Assembly (NCBI GenBank): GCA_030068075.1
Contig: CM057835.1
Span: forward strand, 42,886,215 to 42,950,214
Source of the DNA: Paguma larvata
Lineage: Eukaryota > Chordata > Mammalia > Carnivora > Viverridae
Direction: 5' to 3'
Length of the DNA stretch: 64,000 nucleotides
The translations under genes and the position numbers were made by a program. The notes beneath the pieces were generated by a model that saw only the letters and a list, made by a program, of their open reading frames with translations, searched no databases and was not told the DNA's origin. Below, piece by piece: positions 23,750 through 34,690 of this stretch; the stretch's first letter is position 1; each line of letters starts with the position of its first letter.

Positions 23750-25070
23750 TTCACTATTACTGAATAAAGAAAAAATGGTTAGGTATAGAACAGGCATTTA
23801 ATAAAATCGAATGTTTATGATTAAAACTTAATCAGCAGCAAAGAAATGGAAGAGAACTTCTCTAATATTATAACAAAAATCCTATAGCTACTCTCAAATA
23901 ATGAAATACTGAAAGTCTGCCCCTTGAGTTGAACAAAACAGATGGCCAGTCACTTCAGTTCAACACTGTATGGGACTTCTTTGCTAGTGTATTAGGGCAA
24001 GAAAATAAAACCTAACAATCAGGAAAAACTTAAAACCAGTTGTAGAAAACTCAAAATATTGTATAGATTGTTAGAATTATGAATGAAGTTGGCAAAACCA
24101 TTAGATACAAGGTTAATAGTGTCTCTATATGAAGCAACCGAAAAACTAAAAAACATAATCGCATCTGAAATATTAAGTACCTATGAATAAATCATTAAAA
24201 CTACAAAACTAGAGAAATTTATACTTCATTTACAGAAATAAGACTTTAATATATTGAAAGATTTGCTATATTAAAGATAATGCTTTACAATATCATTAAA
24301 TCCAATAAAACTTCAAGATTCCAAAGGCTTTTTTTTTTTTTTGGGATATGGACAATCTAATTTTAAACATAAGTAGAAATTAAAAAGTCCCGAAAACAGT
24401 AAAAATGGTCTTGAATACAGTTGGAAGACTTACACTATTAAATCTCAAGCCTTAGGGGCACCTGGGTGGCTCAGTCATTTGAGTGTCTGACTTTGGCCTG
24501 GGTTATGATCTTGCAGGTCGTGGGTTCTGGTGCTGCCTTGGGCTCTGTGCTGACAGCTCAGAGCCAAGAATCTCCTTCAGAGTCTGTGTCTCCTTCTCTG
24601 CCCCTACCCAGTTGATGTTCTGTCTTTCTCTCTTTCAAAAAAAAAAAAATGTTTTAAGATAAAAAAATTAAACTTCAAGCCTTACTGTAGGGCTGTCACA
24701 AAAGCATGATATTCAAGGATATACAAGTAGACCAGTAGAACCTAAAGGCCAGAAGTAGACTCACGCATGTATGATAGTGTAGTGGACTAAAGATTTTTTT
24801 AAAACTATTTCTGGACGAATATGGTATACGTTTAATAGAAAATATTCTATTTTGTAATACATAGAAAAGTCTGTTCCAAATGAAGATCTAAATCATGAGT
24901 CATCAAGGAAATGTAAATTAACACCATTAAGGCAGTACTAAGTTCCCTGAGAAACTGGCTTTCTCAAGCACTGCTGGGGCTGGATGGGGCTTAGGTAGGG
25001 GAGGGGAATGTAAATTTGTACCGCTTCTTTGGAAAAATGGTAATATTGACTGCACATATGGCATTGTCAT
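23750..25070 (+). mobile_element. Very old L1 ORF2 relic, split by a SINE
   Basis: Below obvious recognisability but consistent in order with L1 ORF2: 'catttaataaaatcgaatg' (compare 'catttgacaaaattcaaca'), 'aaaaatcctatagct ... ctcaaataatgaaatactga', 'gaccagtagaacctaaaggc', 'tcatgagtcatcaaggaaat', 'gggaatgtaaatttgtaccg' and 'tggaaaaatggtaatattg'. This spans the RT domain to the C-terminal region. Divergence is very high and no frame survives. The SINE at 24455-24666 interrupts it. The element may extend left to about 23310. Confidence 0.7.
24455..24666 (+). mobile_element. Felid CAN-SINE with 18-bp TSD, inside old L1
   Basis: Sense SINE from 'ggggcacctgggtggctcag' to an A13 tail, then 'gttttaagataaaaaa'. 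The TSD 'attaaatctcaagcctta' (24437-24454) recurs as 'attaaacttcaagcctta' (24667-24684), with two mismatches. The duplicated bases are L1 ORF2 sequence, so the SINE is younger than the surrounding L1. Confidence 0.96.
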
Positions 25071-25428
25071 GTTATTTTGTAGTAAACTTTTTAAATAGTC
25101 ACCAAATAGGTTGACATTTTTTTAATTCCTAGATGTTTTATGGTTTTGTTGTATTCTGAATTCTATTTCCTTCTGATTGTGCTTTCTAATTGGTTATTAC
25201 TGCACTATAGGTGAGCTTCCTTTTTTCTCTGTTGGTTCTCTTTCTGATTATGCATGATTTTCAATTATATATTTAGGTAGAAATTCTTAGAATCTAAATT
25301 AGCATTTTATCTCTCTTCACATAGTTTTTCCCCAACTTATTTGTATTATTTTGGCAAAGATCTCCACTAATATGTATGAATGTTGGTAAAAAGAACCAAA
25401 CTATCTTGTGCTTGACAATTAAATAGGA
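25071..25428. other. AT-rich unique sequence
   Basis: Nothing recognised. Confidence 0.35.
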
Positions 25429-25612
25429 TTTTTTTTTAACGTTTATTTATCAACAGAGAATGAGTATGGCAGGGGCAGAGAGAAGGGGAGATGTAGAATC
25501 TAAAGCAGGCTCCAGGCTCTGAGCTGTCAGCACAGAGTCCGACACGGAGGCTCGAACCGTGAGATCATGACCTGAGCCGTAGTCGATTTTTGACTGAGCC
25601 ACCAGGCACCCC
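25429..25612 (-). mobile_element. Felid CAN-SINE, antisense
   Basis: Poly-T plus 'aacgtttatttatcaacaga' on the left, 'gcaggctccaggctctgagc' and 'aggctcgaaccgtgagatca' inside, and head 'gagccaccaggcaccc' on the right. Confidence 0.95.
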
Positions 25613-26080
25613 TAACTGATAAGATTTCTAATATCTTATTAATCATGTATTTTGTAGGTTTTTAGTAGCTATTTCAGATTAGTCAGGTTTTCTTTTCCTG
25701 ATTTTCTAAGAAATTCAGAATGAGTAATGATTGAATAATTTTTACATGTCTTTTGGGGATTAATATGTAATTCTTATATATAATTTGTTTTATATATTTG
25801 CTTGCCTTGATGTTGAAAAATTTTCACTCATATCATTTGTTTCTATATTCTATTTGGAAATTATTTGCGTGTATGTGTGTTTTGTATCTGGGTATATATA
25901 CGCTTCTTGTGCTTCTGAGTTGTTTGTTTTAGGATCAAGGTAATGCTTTTTTAAATAAGTTGAGAAGTTTTCCCTCTTTTTCTGTTCTTCCATATCAGAC
26001 CTATTATTATTATTATTGCTTTTGAAGCACTTACCCACAAAATCATTTGGGCTCATTTTTTCTTAGTACATCCTGTCTCA
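25613..26080. other. AT-rich unique sequence with a TTA run
   Basis: No gene recognised. A short (TTA)n run lies at about 26000-26017. Confidence 0.4.
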
Positions 26081-26190
26081 GGCACCTGGCTAACTTAGTA
26101 AGTAGAACATGTGACTTTTGACCAGAGGGTTAAGTCATAGCCCCATAATAGGTGTAGAGTTTACTTAAAAATAAAATTTTTTAAAATTTG
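26081..26190 (+). mobile_element. Older CAN-SINE subtype, short
   Basis: 'caggcacctggctaacttag' head, then 'gccccataataggtgtagag' and 'tttacttaaaaataaaattt'. The 'ggtgtagagattacttaaaaataaa' ending is the older carnivoran type shared with dogs rather than the felid body. It is about 110 bp and diverged. Confidence 0.8.
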
Positions 26191-26399
26191 AGAATCTAAT
26201 AGATTTTTTTGAATAATTTGTCAAATTGGTTTCCATACAACACCCAGTACTCCTCCCAACAACTGCCCTCTTCTGCACCCATCACCCCCTCTCCCCTCAG
26301 TTTGTTCATAGTGTTTGAGAGTCTCTTAAGTTATGTCTGTCTTCCTCTCTGTGGCTTTTTTTTTCTTCCTTCTTCCCCTCCCTCCCTGGTTTTCTGTTA

Positions 26400-29300
26400 G
26401 GTCTCCCAAAGCCTACCTATGTGTGGGAACATATGGCATCTTTCTCTGACTTATTTCAGCATAATACCCTTCAGTTTCATCCATGTTGCTACACGTGGCC
26501 AGATTTCATTCTTTCTTATTGCTGCATAGTATTCCATTGTATATATATACCACACTTTCTTTATTCATCAGTTGATGGACACTTAGTCTCTTTCCATGAC
26601 TTGGTTATTGTCGAAAGTGCTGCTATGAACATCGGTGTACATGTGCCCCTATGCATCAGCAGTCCTGTGTCTCTTGGGTAGATTCCTAACAGTGCTATTG
26701 CTGTGTCATAGGGTAGTTCTATTTTCATTTTTTGGATGAACTTTCACACAGTTCTCCAGAGTGACTGAACCAGTTTGCATTCCCACCAACAGTGCAAGAG
26801 GATGCCTGTTTCTCCACATCCTCTCCAGCTTCTATAGTTTCCGGATTTGTTCATTTTAGCCACTCTGGTGTGAGGTGGTATCTCAGTGTGGTTTTGATTT
26901 GTATTTCCCTGATGATGAGTGACATTGAGCATCGTTTCATGTGTCTGTTTGCCATTTGATGTCGTCTTTGGAGAAGTGTCTATTCATATCTTCTGCCCAT
27001 TTCTTCACTGGGTTATTCGTTTTTTGGGTGTGGAGTTTGGTAAGTTCTTTATAGATTTTAGATACTAGCTTTGGTGGTATTGTGGCGAGCATAGATTTTA
27101 GATACTAGTCCTTTATCAGATATGTCATTTGCGATTATCTTTTCCCATTCTGTTGGTTGCTTATCAGTTTTGTTGGTTGTTTCCTTTGCCGTGCAGAAGC
27201 TTTTTATCTTGATGAGGTCCCAGTAGTTCACCTTTGCTTTTAATTCCCTTGCCTTTGGAGATGTGTCGAGTAAAAAATTGGTGCATCTTAGGTCAAAGAG
27301 GCTTTTTCCTGCTTTCTCCTCTAGGATTTTGATGGTTTCCTGTCTCACATTCAGATCTTTTATCCATTTAGAGCTTATTTTTGTGAGCAGTGTAAGGAAG
27401 TGGTCTAGTTTCATTCTTCTACATGTTGCTGTCCAGTTTATCCCAGCACTATTTATTAAAGAGGTTGTCTTTTTTCCATTGGATACTCTTTCCTGCTTTG
27501 TCAAAGATTAGTTGGCCATATACTTGCGGGTCCATTTCTGAGTTTTCTATTCTATTCCATTGGTCTATATGTCAGTTCTTGTGCCAATACCATACAGTCT
27601 TGATGACTACCGCTTTGTAGTAGAGGTTAAAGCCTGGAATTGTGATGCATCCCGCCTTGGTTTTATTCTGGAGTATGACTTTGGCTATTCGGTGTCTTTT
27701 GTGGTTCCATACAAATTTTAGGATTGTTAGCTCTAGCTTTGAGAAGAATGCTGGTGCAATGTTGATTGGGATTGCATTGAAGGTGTAGATTGCTTTGGAT
27801 AGTATTGCTGTTTTAATGATATTCTTCCAATCCATGAGCATGGGATGTTTTTCCATTTCCTGTGTCTTCCTCAATTTCCTTCATAAGTTTTTTTTACAGT
27901 TTTCAGCATAGATGTCTTTCACATCTTTGGTTAGGATTATTCCTAAGTATTTTATGGGTTTTGTTGCAATTGTGAAAGGGATTAGTTTCTTTCTCTTTCT
28001 GCTGCTTCATTGTTGGTGTATAGAAATGCCACTTATTTCTGTACATTGATTTTGTACCCATGTAAAGTATCATGTGATCTGCAAAAAGTGAAAGTTTGAC
28101 TTCCTCCTTGCCAATCTTGATGCCTTTGATTTTGTTTTGTTGTTTGATTGCTGATGCTAGGACTTCCAACACTATGTTAAATAGCAATGGCGAGAGTGGA
28201 CACCCCTGTCGTGTTCCTGATCTCGGGAAGGCTCTCAATTTTTCCCCATTGAGGATATTAGCTGTGGGCTTTTCATATATGGCTTTTATGATGTTTAAGT
28301 ATGTTCCTTCTATCCCGACTTTCTCGAGGGTTTTTATTAGGAAAGGGTGCTGTATTTTGTCAAATGTTTTTTCTGCATCTATTGACAGGATCATATAGTT
28401 CTTTTCTTTTGTTAATATGATTTATCACATTGATTTGCGAATATTGAACCAGCCCTGCAACCCAGGGATGAATCCTACTTGATCATGGTGGATAATTCTC
28501 TTTATATGCTGCTGGATTCGATTTGCTAGTATCTTGTTGAGAATTTTTGCATCCATATTCATCAGAGATATTGGCCTGTAATTCTCTTTCTTTGCTGGGT
28601 CTCTATCTGGTTCAGGAATCAATGGGATGCTGGCTTCATAGAATGAGTCGGGGAGTTTTCCTTCCGTTTAAATTTTTTGGAACAGATTGAGGAGGATTGG
28701 AATTAACTCTGTTTTAAATGTCTGGTAAAATTCTGCAGGGAAGCCATGTGGTCAGAGCTTTTATTTGCTGGGAGATTTTTGATAACTGATTTAATTTCTT
28801 TACTAGTTATGGATCTGTTCAAATTTTCTGTTGCTTCCCATTTGAGTTTTGGTAGCGTGTGGCTATTTAGGAATTTGTCCATTTCTTCCAGGTTGCTGAG
28901 TTTGGTGACATATGATTTTTCATAGTGTTCTCTGATGATTGCTTGTCTTAGAGGGATTGGTTGTAATTACTCCCTTTTCATTCATGATTTTATCTACTTG
29001 AGTTCTCTTTTTTTTTTTTTTTTCAGAAGCCTGGCTAGAGGTTTGTCTATTTTATTTTTTCAAAGAACCAGCTCTTGGTTTCATTGATCTGTTCCACTAC
29101 TTTTTCTGTTTCCATATGATTAATTTGTGCCCTGATCTTTGTTATTTCTCTTTCTGCTGGGTTTGGGTTGTTTTAGTTGTTCTGCTCTAGTTCTTTTAGG
29201 TCTGCTGTTAGAATTTGTGTTACTGATTTTTCTTGTTTCTTGAGGTGGGCCTGGACTGCAATATATTTCCCTCTCAGGACTGTCTTTGCCACATCCCAGA

Positions 29301-30110
29301 GCTTTTGGATTGTTGTATTTTCATTTTCATTTGTTTCCATGTATTTTTTAATTTCTTCTCTGATGGCTTGGTTGACCCACTCGTCTTTTAGTAGGTTGTT
29401 CCTTAGCCTCCATGTTTTTGGATACTTTCCAGACTTTTTCCTGTGGTTGATTTCAAGTTTCAAAGCATTGTGGTCTGACAGTGTTCACGGTATGATCTCA
29501 ATACTTGTATATTTATCCAGAGCTTTCCTGTGTCCTAGAATGTAGTCTATCTTGGAAAATGTACCGTGGGCAGTTGAGAAGAATGTAAATTCCTTTGCTT
29601 CTGGATGAAGGACCCTGAAGATGTCCGTGAGGCCCATCTGTTCTAATGTGTCATTCAGGGCCATTGTTTCTGTGGTGATTTTCTGATTTGTGGATCTATC
29701 CAGTGCTGAGAGTGGAGTGTTAAGGTTGCTTATGTTTGTAATTAGTTGTTTTACAAATTTGGGTGCCTCAGAATTCGGTGCATAGATATTTACAATTGTT
29801 AGCTCTTCCTGCTGGATGGTCCCTGTGACTATTATATAATGTCCTTCTTCATCTCTTATTACATCGTTCATTTTAAAGTCTAATTTGTCTGATATAAGTG
29901 TGGCTACTCCAGCTTTCTTCTGACTTCCAGTAGCATGGTAGATAGTTCTCCATTCCCTCACTTTCAATCTGAAGGTGTCCTGTCCTGAGGTTTAAGATGA
30001 GTTTCTTGAAGACAGCAAATAGATGGGTCTTGTTTTTTAATCCATTCTGTTAACCTGTGTCTTTTGATTGGTGCATTTAGTCCATTTTCATTCAGTGTTA
30101 ATATTGAAAA
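26400..30110 (-). pseudogene. L1 ORF2 (endonuclease/reverse transcriptase), broken
   Basis: ORF2 nicks target DNA and reverse-transcribes L1 and SINE RNA at the nick. Reading from 30110 leftwards, the N-terminal endonuclease is recognisable (LNAPIKRHRLTEWIKKQ; LQETHLKPQD; later GHYIIVTGTIQQEELTIVNI and YAPNS). The RT domain follows (28394-27903: [19 protein letters not shown]), then the C-terminal cysteine-bearing region near 26744-26932 (CWWECKLVQ). Lesions seen: a tandem TGTCC duplication at 29976-29985 that shifts the frame; an 11-codon in-frame deletion at about 29720 removing the block with the conserved GDFN motif; RT FADD changed to FADH at 28074-28076; and a 38-bp duplication at about 27069-27107. 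Several more stops split the frame. Loss of the FADD aspartate alone should abolish polymerase activity. Confidence 0.92.
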
Positions 30111-30129
30111 ATATGGACTTATAGTCACT

Positions 30130-31075
30130 GTATTATCTGTAGGTTTATTGCAAGGCTATTTCTGGTAGTTTGTGTTCTTTGCAACCTTTCCTTCATAGAG
30201 TGCCCATCAGGGTCTCTTGTAATGCTGGCTTATTTGTAATGAATTCCTTCAGTTTTTGTTTGGGGAAATCCTTGATCTTTCCTCCTATTCTGAATGACAG
30301 GCTGGCTGGGTAAAGAATTCTTGGTTGCATATCCTTCCTGCTCATCACAATGAAGATATCCTGCCATTTGTTTCTGGCTTGCCAAGTTTCTGTAGATAAG
30401 TCTGCTACAACCCTTATGTGTCTGCCTTTGTATGTTAAGTCCTGTTTTTCCTTAGCTGCTTTCAGGATTCTCTTTATATTTTGCCAGTTTCACTATGATG
30501 TGTCATGCAGAAGGTCTATTCAAGTTATGTCTGAGGGGAGTTCTCTGTGCCTCTTGGATTTCCATGCTCATTTCCTTCCTTATGTTGGGGAGGTTCTCAG
30601 CAATGATTTGTTCAAGTACCCCTTCAACTCCTTTCTCTCTCTCTCCTTCCTCTGGAACTCCTGTGATACGGATATTGTTTCTTTTGAGTGCATCGTTCAG
30701 CTCTTGAATTCTCCTTCCTGTTCCTGGATCATCATCCCTCTCTTTTTATCTACTTCCTCTTTTTCCATAATTTTATCTTCTAATTCACTTACTCTCTATT
30801 CTGCCTCTTCAATCCATGCTGTGGCTGCTTCCAATTTGCATTGTACTTCATCCAAGGCCTTTTTTAATTCTTCCTGACCGTTTTTAAGGTCCTTGAACTC
30901 TGCTGTGTGAGACCCCTTGCATTCATCTATGCTTTTTTCAAGCCCAATGATTAGTTTTATGATTATCATTCTATATTCATGTTCTGTTATGTTGCTTATA
31001 TCTGTTTTCATCAATTCTTGAGCTGTCACTGCTTCCTGTAGATTCTTTTGAGGAGAATTCTTCTGTTTTGTCATT
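30130..31075 (-). pseudogene. L1 ORF1 (RNA-binding chaperone), broken
   Basis: The likely start is the methionine of MTKQKNSPQKNLQEAV at 31075. It is followed by a stretch rich in E, K and L (LKNGQEELKKALDEVQCKLEAATAWIEEAE) consistent with the ORF1p coiled coil. The frame is open to 30796 and then broken. The expected length of about 315 codons from start to the ORF2 boundary fits the family (about 300-340). In L1s ORF1p trimers coat the RNA and accompany ORF2p. The boundary with ORF2 is estimated, not read from an intact stop. Confidence 0.75.
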
Positions 31076-32366
31076 TTGGCTAGGTGTGTTTTGGATTGTT
31101 TCTTGAAGTTGCCCTGGAAAGGAAAACAGACTGACGAACAGAAAACAGAAATACTCAAACGTACTGACAAATGATACAGACAAGCAGTTCACAACAGAAA
31201 AAAGAATAACAAATGACTCTCTGAGGGCAATGTCTTGAAGTACCAGCTACATGTTAAGGACAAGGGTGTGCAGTGTGCTGGTGGCAGAGCATATACAGAG
31301 AGAATGACAGGTGTGGGGGGAAGAAGGAAATGAACTTTGCCCAGGTAGAGCTACTAAAGGGTTTAATCCAGACTGAGATAAATCAGAATAAGGACAGATG
31401 CAAGAGAAAAGATAGATGTTGCCCAGATGAACTTATGTGGCCTGGTTATTCCAGAGAGTGAGATAGGAAAGTACAGAAGGAGGTGTATAACATGCCTTGA
31501 GAGAGGGGTTAAAAGACTGGTTAAGCCAACCAGTACCCTGGATAGCCAGCTCAGGGGTGGGGATTGGTAAGGAGTAAGGGGAGCATATATTTAAAAAAAA
31601 AAAAAAAAAAAAAAAATGACCTGGAGTTACTCCAGGCAGCAGTCTGAACTTGGCGCCTGTAGCTCCCACTGAAAGGTGTCACTACTGTCAGGAGGGGCGT
31701 GGTTTGGTGTAGGCGGTCCCGTCTCAGCTGCCTCAGGGATGGCTTTTGGGGTGACTTCCCGGCTTGTTAGACAGCAATGGCATCCCTCCAGTCCCTTGTT
31801 CCCAGTCCTGGAGTCTCTATTTGCCCCTTTATTTCTGTCCTTATTCCACCACGGGCGCCGGCGTAGTGCAGTTTACTGGGTGATGGGGCGCCCACCTGCT
31901 ACACCCGATTTTGCTGTAATTGTGCCGGCGTTAGAAGTGCTCTGCAGGCAGCGGTGCCTCGGCTGACTGGGTCCCCGCTGCCAGTCCTGGTGGTGTGAGG
32001 GGAGTTCTGCTGTTAGCCACTGAATTTATCTTCAAAAGCCTTGCATTTAGGGGCTGGATGGTGGTGGTCTCCCCCTCTCTGATTCTCTCATTCGGATGTT
32101 GCCTAATCGGTACTTTCCCAGCTGTCTCTGAATATGGCTTGCCCTCCGCTCAGCTCAGCTCCCTGAGTGAGTTCATTTTATCCATCCCAGATTAAACTCA
32201 CGGTTCTTGGGGCGTTTTCTGGGTTTTGCTTTCCGTTCCTTGTAGACTGCAACACCTTTCCTCCCCAATTCTTGGAGTTGAGAGTCTTTTGGTTTCAGTC
32301 GTTCTTAGTTTAAAATACGAGGGAAATACTGGATCCCCCTACTTCTCCGCCATATTGGCCTCCTCA
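31076..32366 (-). promoter_or_regulatory. L1 5'UTR with internal promoter region
   Basis: The 1.29 kb upstream of ORF1 has no ORF of its own, and its far end is GC-rich and CpG-bearing (about 31840-32230), as expected for an L1 5'UTR that carries an internal RNA polymerase II promoter. Its distal end shows 'aatatggcggagaag' on the minus strand; an 'aatatggcgg'-type motif is a known YY1-like site at L1 5' ends. A tract of about 27 A on the plus strand lies at 31590-31616. Whether the promoter still works cannot be judged. Confidence 0.7.
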
Positions 32367-32430
32367 TAATAGATTCTAGTAGAATAGAATAAATAGAATC
32401 TAATTAATAGAATCTAATAGAATAAATTAA
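32367..32430. repeat. Imperfect AGAAT-type short repeat beside the L1 TSD
   Basis: The right flank of the L1 is made of several partial copies of 'tagaatctaat' and 'agaataaa'. A related 'agaatctaatagatt' lies on the left flank at 26191-26205. Confidence 0.6.
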
Positions 32431-34564
32431 AAGTACATCTTGTCAGACTTAGTCATTTTTAAGATTATTTCTAGGTTTATGAACTTTCCTTAGGTCAATT
32501 TTGGTAGTGTGTACATGGGGAGGTAATGACTTCTTTTTTTTCCTAGGAGTGATATATACATATTTTATGTACTTTAATAGTTTGTCATTTTTATTTTTGC
32601 AGTCAGGTTCCTATCTATATTATGCCAATTGATATATTTTTATCATTTTTTGATCAGACTTCCTAAAGTTTTAAACAGTTTTCTTCTTTTAAACAGTTCT
32701 TGTATTTTCAGTGATCCAGAATTTTGTCTTAGTGATCTGGTCTGAGGGTTGTTTTGTTTTTTACATAACACACACTCCCCTGTATTTGCATTTTCTAAAA
32801 TGATGTGTGGTCCTTGTCTATGCAGCTCCACTTGGAACTGTTTCAATGAATTGACTACCAATAAGAGGTCTTCCATTTTCTAAATTTACCTGAAAATAGA
32901 CTCTGTTTAAAAGTGTGTAAAAGCCCATATGTAACTATTACTTGAGACCCTCTTCTTCATTCTATGAAAGCAGGAGGTCCCTGGCCAGCCCCAGCCCTGT
33001 GACACCAGGTCAGATTTTTTTTTGTTACGGGTAGCTCTCTGCTATTTGCTGCTTCTCTCCACCTTTCAATAATTTAAACAGACTTAATCCAAATCCAGTA
33101 TTGTCCACTGAGCTTGTCTCACCTTGGTTAGAATTATAATTATTTTGCTTTTACCTATTATTCGACATTTCAAATATCAGAGACATCAAAAGATGTCAGA
33201 CTACCATTAATTTCTGTGTCTGTAACTAAAAAGCAAATATTTCAAGTGCTATTTGCTTGTCTCCCTGACCTGGTTCATCAAATTTGAATGCTTTGTATAA
33301 ATGAACTCTACAATATAAAATAATTTTCTTAAATAATGCTCTCAATATGTTTGCTCATTCAGCTCTCGCTAGTAGCAAGGAAAATGAAAATTATTTTTTG
33401 AAAAACAATCTTTCAAAAGATTCATTCAGACATAAAGTTAAAACCTGCTGTAACATCAGACCCCTGCCATCTCCATGGCTAGTGGCTTAACGTGCCACAA
33501 GCCACTGACTGACGGAAAAAAAAAAAAAAGAAAAAAAAATCCTTTCTAATTAATGTATATTTTACTTTCTTTGGAAATAAGAGATGTCCCTATAATTTCC
33601 AATAGCACTCTTCAAATTGAGATGCGTGCATACTGTTCAACTGTAAATGAAGTTGCCATTTCTTTGATGGTTTCAAGTCTGAGAGCAGATATTGGTCTAA
33701 AGCCTGTAGTCATTCTCTTGCTCACACCCTGATTTCCTGCTTTCTGGGACAGAGGGGTTATCTCAGAACAAAGACAGATGGTTAAAAAAAAGTTACACTA
33801 TATTGATATTTTTGCTTACAGAGAACGCGTATAGAAAATACTTTGCAAAAAGTTTCCTTGTGTACCATGTGGGTGTTTTACTTTTCCTATCTGTCTCTCT
33901 GCTTTATACTCAGTCCTACCTCAGGCCAGTTTTGCAGAAATAGATTAGGCAGATTGGGCTGCTGATTTTCATCTGTTCTAAACACAGCTCTATGCCACAG
34001 AAATAAGCTATCTCTCTTTTATTCTCTTTGGATCTCCGTGATTGCCGAAGTTGAGCTGATTTTAGTGAAATGGGGGGGAAAGCCACCCCCTGCTCAGCTT
34101 TGCAAACTGCCATTCATTTCAGGAAATAACTCTCTGCCTGTTGGCTGGAGATCCAGCTGCTTGTCATGTTAGACCATGTGGCGTCTACTGCTGAGTCCAG
34201 CTGTACAGCCAAGATCAGTGCCCTAAGGACTGAGCACAAAAATGCTGTGATCCCTGGCGGTGACAGGGTCTCTGCTAACAAGCCTCTAGACATTCAAGAT
34301 GAAATGTCATCACCCCGGCACAGCTATCACAGAAGGATGAAACAAAGCATCTAAAGACCTTTAATAGCATCTGAGTCTGGGAAATAAGTGAGGCATCCCA
34401 GGTGTAGTTCCTCATTCTCTGGAGTGGATGTCAATTCTGTGAGCAATTGTGACCCCTTCTTTATCACATTTATCCTCAATACTCAGAGATGAAAAGATAA
34501 CTTGTAATAACACGTTTTCCCATGATGGAGCTTAAAACCTTTTTAGATCTTGCTGCTGGTTGTC
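32431..34564. other. Repeat-poor unique sequence
   Basis: About 2.1 kb without a recognised interspersed repeat. A-rich runs lie at about 33518-33539. Short frames (32643-32876 minus, 33916-34113 minus, 34166-34354 plus) show no recognisable domain. Confidence 0.45.
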
Positions 34565-34690
34565 ATCCATTACTTAATGATTATTAAATGCCTATTGTGT
34601 ATCAGTCCCTGTGCTTGAAGTCGAAGTAGACAAAGAAATTAATAGATTCTCTACCTTCATGGGGTAGCAGGTAAGAATCAGTTTTAATTT
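34565..34690 (-). repeat. L2, antisense (diverged)
   Basis: 'tgattattaaatgcctattg' then 'gtatcagtccctgtgcttga' and 'ctctaccttcatgggg' follow the antisense L2 order (target pattern 'tattgagtgcctactgtgtgcc ... ctgccctcatgg'). Confidence 0.6.

Larger units (their letters stand above)
26206..32366 (-). mobile_element. Near full-length felid L1, antisense, disabled
   Basis: This is a 6.16-kb L1 in reverse orientation. It has a poly-T (the A tail) at 26204-26210, 3'UTR, ORF2 (about 26400-30110), ORF1 (about 30130-31075) and a 5'UTR reaching 32366, where the minus strand starts with a 'gaggaggccaatatggcgga' motif typical of L1 5' ends. The direct repeat 'taatagatt' occurs at 26197-26205 and 32367-32375, so both ends are intact. 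The element is otherwise complete, yet neither protein can be active (see the ORF entries). Overlapping frames on the plus strand are antisense shadows. Confidence 0.95.

Noticed and set aside
27263..30877. Plus-strand ORFs of 65-175 codons, such as 30350-30877 and 29177-29545
   Set aside because: They are the opposite strand of L1 ORF1 and ORF2. Purine-rich L1 coding sequence leaves long open antisense frames.
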